Shown one piece after another: positions 1 to 5,533 of a stretch of DNA of 9,548 bases. Position 1 is the first letter of the stretch. Each line of letters begins with the position of its first letter. Position numbers and translations under genes: made by a program. The notes beneath the pieces were generated by a model. That model did no database searches. It was not told where the DNA came from and was given only the letters and a program-made list of their open reading frames with translations. The DNA comes from JALYGK01 sp036259835 (lineage in GTDB: Bacteria > Actinomycetota > UBA4738), in assembly GCA_036259835.1 (NCBI GenBank), contig DATABA010000151.1, positions 1-9,548 on the forward strand, written 5' to 3'.

Positions 1-788
1 GGATGCGAATCATGGAGCTCGCCGCCCGTCGGCTCGCCCGCGTGTCGCTCGAGTGCGGCGGCAAGGCGCCGGCTCTCGTCTTCGCCGACGCCGATCTGGA
101 CCGGTGTCTGGATGCGCTCTCGTACGGCGCGTTCATGTACGGAGGGCAGTCCTGCACCGCGTGCGCCCGAATGCTGGTCGAGGATTCCGTGCATGACGAA
201 GTGGTGGAGGGTTTGATCGAACGTTCGCGGGCACTTCCCATCGGCGACCCGCTGGACACGACGACGTTCATCGGTCCGATGGTTTCAAAGGAGCAATACG
301 ACAAGGCACGGAGGTACATCGAGCTCGGCGTCGGTGACGGAGCGCGGACGGCGCTCGGTGGTGATGCGTCGGGCGAGGGCCTGTACCTCTCGCCGACGGT
401 GCTGGTCGACGTCTCCATCGAAAGCCCGGTTACGCAAGAAGAGATCTTCGGCCCTGTCTTGGCCGTTCACCGGTTCAAGACCGAGGAGGAGGCGGTGGAC
501 GCGGCGAACGGCACGCCGTTCGGACTGGGCGGATCCGTGTGGTCGCAGGACATCTCGCGGGCACTTCGAATCGCTCGGCGCCTCGATGTCTCCGACGTGT
601 GGGTGAACACTCACTACGTGCGCAACACCGAAACGTCCTTCGGCGGCCGGCATCACAGCGGCTTGGGCCGGGAGCTCGGAATGGCCGGCGTGGAGGAGTA
701 CGTCATCTGGAAGCGGGTCTGCATCGACACGCGTGATCGCTTCCACCTGAAGGACTGGTTCGAACGAGACGAGGAGTTCCGCGGGTGA
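1..788 (+). CDS. Aldehyde dehydrogenase, C-terminal part (5' end outside the window)
   Basis: NAD(P)-dependent aldehyde dehydrogenase superfamily, oxidising an aldehyde to a carboxylate in the cytoplasm. The first full codon is at position 3. The ATG there is internal, because the family is usually about 480-500 aa and only the last 261 aa are here; most of the N-terminal cofactor domain is missing. Counting from position 3, the LECGGK motif carries the general-base Glu (residue 17). The catalytic Cys (residue 51) sits in GQSCTA, 34 residues later, which is the normal spacing. The EEIFGPVL motif and the PFGLGGSVW segment of the C-terminal domain follow. The tail after residue 240 is charged (DTRDRFHLKDWFERDEEF). 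The stop overlaps the next gene's GTG by 4 bp, so the two are probably co-translated. The family is certain; the substrate is unknown. A link to the amino-acid-like catabolic genes across the convergent junction is inference. Confidence 0.95.
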   Translation, partial: MRIMELAARRLARVSLECGGKAPALVFADADLDRCLDALSYGAFMYGGQSCTACARMLVEDSVHDEVVEGLIERSRALPIGDPLDTTTFIGPMVSKEQYDKARRYIELGVGDGARTALGGDASGEGLYLSPTVLVDVSIESPVTQEEIFGPVLAVHRFKTEEEAVDAANGTPFGLGGSVWSQDISRALRIARRLDVSDVWVNTHYVRNTETSFGGRHHSGLGRELGMAGVEEYVIWKRVCIDTRDRFHLKDWFERDEEFRG

Positions 789-1570
789 GCACGCCGGCGG
801 CGGCGTCGCCGTCAGCGATCCTGGACGACCCCGTCGCGGAGGGGCTCCGCGTCCTGGAGCGAGCAGACGCACGAGGCGTCCCGCTGCGGCTCATCGGCGG
901 GATCGCCGTCGCTGTGCGCGCTCCATCCGTTCGCCTGGCGAGTCCGCCTCGGACGTATCACGACCTGGACCTGACAGGAATTCGCGACAGCAGCCGGGAG
1001 ATCGCTGACCTGCTCGGCAGCGAGGGATACGAGCCCCACGTTCGGTTCAACAAGCTGTCGGGCGCGACTCGTCTCCTGTTTTTCGATCCCGTGCACGAAC
1101 GCCGCGTGGACGTCTTTCTCGACCGGCTCGAGATGTGCCACACGCTGCACTTCCGCGACCGGCTGCTCATGGACGAGGTGACGCTCCCGCTGGCCGACCT
1201 TCTCCTGTCCAAACTACAGATCGCCGAACTCACGGACCGAGACGCGGTCGATGTTGCCGCGTTGCTCGCGGATCATCCGGTCGTGGAACGACAGTCCAAC
1301 GCATCGCCTGGGATCGAGCTGGAACGGGTTCTATCCGTCTGTGCCGAGGACTGGGGATGGTGGCGAACCGTGACCCGCAACCTGGAAATGCTGGACGGGA
1401 AGTGGGGATCGGTTCCGTCCGACACGGGCCCGGACCTCGGCCTCGCCAGGGAGAGAGCCGCGCAGATGATGAAAGCGCTTCACGAGTGTTCGAAGAGCTT
1501 TCGATGGAAGGCCCGCGCAACCATCGGCGAGCGCGTTCGGTGGTATCAGGAGCCCGAAGAGGTTCGCTGA
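785..1570 (+). CDS. Nucleotidyltransferase-fold protein (MNT/AbiEii-like), function unknown
   Basis: A 261-aa protein starting at GTG 785, which lies inside the aldehyde dehydrogenase stop (GTGA overlap); this fixes the start. It has the signature of a minimal polymerase-beta-like nucleotidyltransferase. These are a GG motif (residues 38-39, LIGGIAVAVR), an HDLDL motif with Asp60 and Asp62, and a third acidic position Asp109 in VDVFLD, so the metal-binding triad looks intact. Next comes LPLADLLLSKLQIAEL (about 134-149), then DRDAVDVAALL, which resembles the Lys/Asp-containing helices of AbiEii-type proteins. The last 80 residues, rich in Trp and charged residues, are not recognised. No antitoxin-like or AbiEi-like partner is adjacent, so calling it a toxin would be unsupported. 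It could equally be a housekeeping or antibiotic-type nucleotidyltransferase. Fold fairly sure, role unknown. Confidence 0.75.
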   Translation: MSTPAAASPSAILDDPVAEGLRVLERADARGVPLRLIGGIAVAVRAPSVRLASPPRTYHDLDLTGIRDSSREIADLLGSEGYEPHVRFNKLSGATRLLFFDPVHERRVDVFLDRLEMCHTLHFRDRLLMDEVTLPLADLLLSKLQIAELTDRDAVDVAALLADHPVVERQSNASPGIELERVLSVCAEDWGWWRTVTRNLEMLDGKWGSVPSDTGPDLGLARERAAQMMKALHECSKSFRWKARATIGERVRWYQEPEEVR

Positions 1571-1571
1571 C

Positions 1572-2783
1572 CTACCACCGCCGGTGAGCGGCGGCAAGCT
1601 CGCCCAGCGACTCACGCTCGAATCGGAACGGCGAAAGGTCCAGGTCGGTCGGCTCTCCCGCCAGATGCTGGGCCAGTAGCTTGCCGCTTATGGCCCCGCC
1701 AGACATCCCGAAGACGTGACCGGTAGCCAGCACCAGCCCGTCGAGGCCCTCCACCGGTCCGAGGATCGGCAAGGCATCGGGCGTCTCGGGGAGAAGCCCC
1801 GCCCAGGAGCGAGCCAACGGAAGTGACCGAATGAACGGGAGATGGTCGGAGAGCACCGCCAGCGTCAAACCGATGCCGGCAACCGTCGTCCGGTCATCGA
1901 AGTCGGGGAAGTCCATGGGGCATCCGAGCAACACCCTCCCGTCCCGTCGCTGAGCCACCAACTCGAGGAGCTCGACGCCCGGGACCGTCGCCTCCAGCGG
2001 GTGCGTGAAGTCATCCGCAGAGTAGCCCGGAAGCTGCTTGGTGAAGTCGTACTGCTTGATGGCGGTTGGGCCGTACAGGATCGGACGGAATCGCACGTCC
2101 GCCGGTTCGGTCTCCATGACCTGAAGCCGCATCGGGACGAGCGGAATCCGCAGGCCGTGCGGTTCTAGCAACCGGCCTGTCCACACGCCGCCGGCAAGGA
2201 CAACGATGTCCGCCTCTGAACGACCGTCCGCGGTCACCACGCCGCGACACCGGCCGTCGGAGACGTCGAGCTCGGCCACCGGGGTCGCGTGCGTGAATCT
2301 CGCTCCGGCGCGCTGCGCTGCTGCGGAGAGCGCCTCGACCAGACGCGTCGGATGAACGTGCGCGTCCAGTGGGTTGTACGTCGCCCCGGCGATGGAAGGC
2401 GGCAACACTTCGCACACCTCCCTCGCCGCCGCGGCGTCAAGAAGTTCCATAGGGAGACCTGCCGCGACGCGGTTCTGGACGAACGCTGGAAACAGGTCCG
2501 CCTGATGCTCGAAGAAGTAGATCATTCCGCCGCTCGGGCGGAACTCGAAGTCGTCCAGCTCCTGGATCAACTGGTCGTAGAGGCGTCGGCCGGCCAGGGC
2601 CAGCTCCATCTGCGTTCCCTCGGCCCGCATGTGGAGCCACACGAACCCCGGGTTGCGACCGGACGCTCCCCACGCCGGCTCCCGTCCCTCGATGACCTCG
2701 ACGTCGAAGCCGCGTTGAGCGAGGAAGTACGCGGTGGAGGCTCCGACCACCCCGGCGCCGACGATCACGACCTTGCCCGACAT
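1572..2783 (-). CDS. FAD-dependent oxidoreductase, DAO family (D-amino acid / sarcosine oxidase-like)
   Basis: A 403-aa cytoplasmic flavoenzyme expected to oxidise a C-N bond of an amino acid or N-substituted glycine to an imine. The N-terminus has the Rossmann dinucleotide motif GAGVVG (residues 8-13), and Glu at the end of the second strand (IEG) would bind the FAD ribose. WGASGRNPGF (about 38-47) is the second conserved FAD contact of DAO proteins. The C-terminus has the family's closing block PDALPILGPVEGLDGLVLAT followed by GHVFGMSGGAISGKLLA. No signal peptide or membrane segment is seen. The ATG at 2783 is preceded by GGAGGGAG in the 10-bp gap after the metallophosphoesterase stop, giving a strong ribosome binding site. 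It is the last gene of the minus-strand operon. The stop TAG lies one base from the stop of the convergent gene. Whether it is an oxidase or a dehydrogenase, and its substrate, cannot be read here. Confidence 0.92.
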   Translation of the reverse strand: MSGKVVIVGAGVVGASTAYFLAQRGFDVEVIEGREPAWGASGRNPGFVWLHMRAEGTQMELALAGRRLYDQLIQELDDFEFRPSGGMIYFFEHQADLFPAFVQNRVAAGLPMELLDAAAAREVCEVLPPSIAGATYNPLDAHVHPTRLVEALSAAAQRAGARFTHATPVAELDVSDGRCRGVVTADGRSEADIVVLAGGVWTGRLLEPHGLRIPLVPMRLQVMETEPADVRFRPILYGPTAIKQYDFTKQLPGYSADDFTHPLEATVPGVELLELVAQRRDGRVLLGCPMDFPDFDDRTTVAGIGLTLAVLSDHLPFIRSLPLARSWAGLLPETPDALPILGPVEGLDGLVLATGHVFGMSGGAISGKLLAQHLAGEPTDLDLSPFRFERESLGELAAAHRRW

Positions 2784-2793
2784 GTCTCCCTCC

Positions 2794-3762
2794 TCAGCCG
2801 CTCGTGAACGTGTAGCTCCGAACGCCCCGCTTCGAAGAAACTCGGATCAGGACGCCCTGGAGCGTCCCCTCGGAGTAGACGCTTCCCGGGTTGAACCCGA
2901 CGGTCTTGCCGAGCTTGTATCGGCCTCGCCCTTCGTGGATGTGCCCGTGCAGGGCAACGGTCGGCTGCCGCTCCTCGATCAGCCGCCGCACTGAGGTGCT
3001 CCCGACCGGAACCATGATCGGTGCACCCGAAGAGTCGTACTTCACGCGCAGTTCCTCGTCGATCTTCGGAGCCTTGTCGATCTCGGTGTCGTGCGGAGGA
3101 TTGTGAACGTTCCAGATGGCTACGGTGTCATCCGGGATGTCAGCGGTGACTTCGGCGACTCGTTCTCCGAGATCCTCGTCGGCAATTTCCCTTGGCGTGT
3201 TCCACGGAGTGGGGGTCGACTCGCCATACGAGGCCATGAAGATGCCGGGTGCAAGCTCCACCGTCGTGCCGTGAACGTTCTCCAGCGACCGCGAGCTCTC
3301 AAGCAGCTCATCGAGCTCACGGTTGTCGTCGTTGCCGGGCATGATGAGCCCCCGCACCCCCTTGCCGGGGAGCCGCTCATCAGCCCATCTGATCCACTCT
3401 TCCAGCGCCGACGCCTTCAGGCGGACGAACACCTCACGCTCCTTCTCGATAGACGCCTGTATCTCCTGGACCTCGTCCGGCGTGGTGACGTAGGCGTACG
3501 CCCCCTCCTCGCGGATGTTCCGGGTGAACTCCTCGACCTCCGAACGCGTCTCCAGGTCGACCCTGCGGCCGTTCCAGGTTGCCGTCCATCGCTCGCCGCC
3601 ATTCGGCGCCGGGTACACCGGCACGAGCACCTTCCCCGTGAGATCTCCCCCGATGACTGAGACGTCGGCACCGTAGTGCGAGCCGGCGTTGAGCCACTTC
3701 TTGAAGCACCTGTCTGAGCCGTGGAGGTCGGCCGCATAGAAAATCGTGATCTCGCTTGCCAT
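2794..3762 (-). CDS. Calcineurin-like metallophosphoesterase
   Basis: A 322-aa protein of the binuclear-metal phosphoesterase fold. The motifs appear in order: AADLHG (Asp12, His14), GGD (38-40), GNDD (143-146), NVHN with His220, and LHGHIHEGR (GHIH at 273-276). GNDD replaces the commoner GNH[DE], so Asp145 stands where the catalytic His usually is. Between GGD and GNDD lies an insertion of about 100 residues. Its second half (roughly 75-130) is charged and probably helical, and may form a lid or dimer surface. There is no signal peptide, so it is probably cytoplasmic. The start is secure: an in-frame TGA lies 9 nt upstream of ATG 3762. The Shine-Dalgarno match is weak (only a short GAG). It sits between the permease (77-bp gap containing a hairpin) and the flavoenzyme (10-bp gap). 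Its substrate could be a phosphomonoester, phosphodiester or nucleotide. Confidence 0.9.
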   Translation of the reverse strand: MASEITIFYAADLHGSDRCFKKWLNAGSHYGADVSVIGGDLTGKVLVPVYPAPNGGERWTATWNGRRVDLETRSEVEEFTRNIREEGAYAYVTTPDEVQEIQASIEKEREVFVRLKASALEEWIRWADERLPGKGVRGLIMPGNDDNRELDELLESSRSLENVHGTTVELAPGIFMASYGESTPTPWNTPREIADEDLGERVAEVTADIPDDTVAIWNVHNPPHDTEIDKAPKIDEELRVKYDSSGAPIMVPVGSTSVRRLIEERQPTVALHGHIHEGRGRYKLGKTVGFNPGSVYSEGTLQGVLIRVSSKRGVRSYTFTSG

Positions 3763-3784
3763 CTCACATCACTCGGAGTGGGTA

Positions 3785-3818
3785 TCGACCGGGGACCGCA
3801 TCGACGGCCCCCGGTCGA
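3785..3818. repeat. Perfect 10-bp inverted repeat between permease and metallophosphoesterase
   Basis: TCGACCGGGG (3785-3794) pairs perfectly with CCCCGGTCGA (3809-3818). Inside, after an A-C mismatch, CCG (3796-3798) pairs with CGG (3805-3807), leaving a 6-nt loop. In minus-strand RNA this GC-rich hairpin begins 21 nt after the permease stop and ends 22 nt before the metallophosphoesterase ATG. No T-tract follows, so it does not look like a standard intrinsic terminator. It may be an mRNA-processing or stabilising element, or a partial attenuator lowering expression of the two downstream genes. A protein-binding site is possible too. Confidence 0.6.
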
Positions 3819-3839
3819 CAACTCGGCGCTCTCTCGCTT

Positions 3840-5456
3840 CTACTCCGGGGGGATCTCCCGCAACGTCGCGTCGATCGGGATTCCCTGGCGCTTCCGGTAC
3901 GCCCTGATCCCCCAGAACACCAGGAACGGCACGGCGAACTGCAGGCCGGTCACGATCCGCTGCGTCGGGCTGTTCAGCGCGAGGCCGGCTCCCAGCGCCT
4001 CGTTGAACAGCATGAGGTAGAGCGAGAATCCGAAGTAGAACAATCCGACGATCCCGCAGAGCGTCATCACCGGGATTCCGGCGAATCGCCAGTTGACCGA
4101 GCTGTTCTCCCAAAGCGGACGCGTCCGCTTCATGTATGGGAACACCACCCCGCACAGCGAAACCAGGAAGAACACGACGTAGTACGCCAACGCCGGGGCC
4201 AGCACGTTCACGTACTCCTTGTAGTACATGAACAGGAACGCCAGTGCGATCACTGTGACCACTGAGATCGCCACGTACGGAGAGTGGTGCCGCGGGTGGA
4301 CGGCTGAGAGCTTTTCGGGCGCCAGCCGGTCGAACGACCACGAGAACATGGCGCGAGTGGAAATGATCATCGCGGACGGAATCCAGAAGTAGCTCCACAA
4401 CACCAGCCCCACCGCGATGGCGAGGAACACCAGGATGTTCTGGGTCAGTACCCCCGCGTAGAGCATGAAGACGGGGTAGGCCTCCACGTTGCCTTGCGCG
4501 GGCGGGTTGAAGCTCAGCCACGCGAGGGCCTGGTTGAAGTCGAGCGACGCCGAGCGAGTGATCGCGAGCATCAGGACCCAGGCGATTGCGGCGTACAGAA
4601 TGACGCCGCCGACCGTCGCCCTCAACTGGGTCTTTGCCGGGGTTCTGACCTCGGCTCCAACGTACGTCGATGCCCAGGCGATCAGCCAGATGATCGGCAG
4701 GATGCCGAGCGTCTCGAACCAGCTGAAGCCGGTTGGCATCCCTCCCTGTCGAGCGGAGTTGATCGTTTGCTGATAGGTCGGGACTTCTGCCGTCGCGGCG
4801 TACTGATCCCAGTTCCCCTGAAACGTCTGGTTGCTCGACCCGAACAGGATGATCAGTAGCAGAACGCCGGTGATCGCTCCGATGACCCAGTTGATGTCCT
4901 GGAACCTGAGATAGGCGCGAAGGCCGAACCAGTTGAGCGCGGCCATGGCCAGGACGAACGCCGCGGCGAGGAAGAAGGCATTCCCCGGATCGCTCGCCCA
5001 CTCGCCGATTGCGGCGATGGTTCCGTTGCCACTGATCACTCCATACGAGGACATCAGTGGACCGAGGACGTAGCTCGAGATCCAGTATCCGCCGACGCCG
5101 ACCCAGAACGCCTGACTGGTCGCGGCGGCGAAACTGGCCATGAACCCGACCACCGGGTGGAACGTCCGGCTCAAGTAGACGTACTCACTACCGGTCCTCG
5201 GCATGATCGACGCGAACATCCCGTACAGCAGGTTGAAGGGGATCGCCAACGCAAGGGCGACCGGGATGGCGATCAGGAGGTTGCTCTTCGGAAAGATCGC
5301 CGGGTGCAGCCAGTACGTGAACATGATGTAGGCGACGCCGATGTTGGCCACGTTCAACAACAGCATTCGCCATGGCGTCCCCACCCGGACGAAGCCGGAC
5401 GACTCACGACTGAAGAGCTGACCAGGCCTGGCAGGTGCGCTGACGGACGTGTCCAT
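3840..5456 (-). CDS. APC-family amino acid/amine permease
   Basis: A 538-aa inner-membrane secondary transporter of the amino acid-polyamine-organocation superfamily. I count about 12 hydrophobic segments: roughly residues 30-50, 60-85, 103-135, 158-180, 188-207, 243-265, 280-300, 328-360, 392-412, 418-440, 457-485 and 500-518. The motif IMPRTGSEYVYLSRTFHP at 84-101 matches the conserved loop after TM2 (PRTGG-[DE]-Y-[VI]-Y) of this superfamily. A polar loop at 208-240 follows TM5. The ATG at 5456 is preceded by GGGAGGAG with a 4-nt spacer, so the start is secure. It lies 77 bp after the regulator in the same direction, behind paired TCGGnCCGA palindromes. It probably imports the amino-acid-like substrate handled by the neighbouring enzymes; substrate specificity cannot be read. 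Confidence 0.93.
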   Translation of the reverse strand: MDTSVSAPARPGQLFSRESSGFVRVGTPWRMLLLNVANIGVAYIMFTYWLHPAIFPKSNLLIAIPVALALAIPFNLLYGMFASIMPRTGSEYVYLSRTFHPVVGFMASFAAATSQAFWVGVGGYWISSYVLGPLMSSYGVISGNGTIAAIGEWASDPGNAFFLAAAFVLAMAALNWFGLRAYLRFQDINWVIGAITGVLLLIILFGSSNQTFQGNWDQYAATAEVPTYQQTINSARQGGMPTGFSWFETLGILPIIWLIAWASTYVGAEVRTPAKTQLRATVGGVILYAAIAWVLMLAITRSASLDFNQALAWLSFNPPAQGNVEAYPVFMLYAGVLTQNILVFLAIAVGLVLWSYFWIPSAMIISTRAMFSWSFDRLAPEKLSAVHPRHHSPYVAISVVTVIALAFLFMYYKEYVNVLAPALAYYVVFFLVSLCGVVFPYMKRTRPLWENSSVNWRFAGIPVMTLCGIVGLFYFGFSLYLMLFNEALGAGLALNSPTQRIVTGLQFAVPFLVFWGIRAYRKRQGIPIDATLREIPPE

Positions 5457-5460
5457 GAGA

Positions 5461-5468
5461 CTCCTCCC
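5461..5468 (-). promoter_or_regulatory. Ribosome binding site of the permease gene
   Basis: On the minus strand GGGAGGAG lies 4 nt before ATG 5456. It is the strongest Shine-Dalgarno match of the minus operon and confirms independent translation initiation of the permease after the 77-bp gap. Confidence 0.7.
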
Positions 5469-5484
5469 GCAACGGTTGGCCGGA

Positions 5485-5518
5485 CTCGGGCCGAACCGTA
5501 CGCCGCTCGGCCCGAACG
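5485..5518. promoter_or_regulatory. Paired TCGGnCCGA palindromes upstream of the permease (possible operator)
   Basis: CTCGGGCCGAACC (5485-5497) and CTCGGCCCGAACG (5506-5518) match at 11 of 13 bases and are 21 bp apart, about two helical turns. Each core (TCGGGCCGA at 5486-5494, TCGGCCCGA at 5507-5515) is itself a near-palindrome, and the two are exact reverse complements. They can therefore act as tandem protein sites on one DNA face or as a 9-bp RNA hairpin with a 12-nt loop. A weaker copy, TTGGCCGGA, begins at 5476, 10 bp from the first. They lie between the regulator and the permease start. No T-run follows on the minus strand, so a classical terminator is unlikely. Operator role is inference. 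Confidence 0.45.
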
Positions 5519-5533
5519 CTCAATGGGACGGCG

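Noticed and set aside
285..872. Open frame of 195 codons on the minus strand across the aldehyde dehydrogenase and nucleotidyltransferase junction
   Set aside because: No recognisable domain, and both plus-strand genes across it have clear family motifs.
785..1570. Calling the nucleotidyltransferase an AbiE-type toxin or a phage-defence gene
   Set aside because: No AbiEi-like or other antitoxin gene adjoins it, and no other defence gene is in the window; only the fold-level resemblance is visible.
3769..5001. Long open frame (410 codons) on the minus strand overlapping the permease in another frame
   Set aside because: Its translation is rich in Arg, Gly, Pro and His without any domain or hydrophobic pattern, while the overlapping permease frame has a full 12-TM APC protein. 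It is a shadow of GC-rich coding DNA.
5486..5515. Intrinsic terminator after the regulator
   Set aside because: The 9-bp stem can form, but the bases following it on the minus strand are GC-rich with no T-run.
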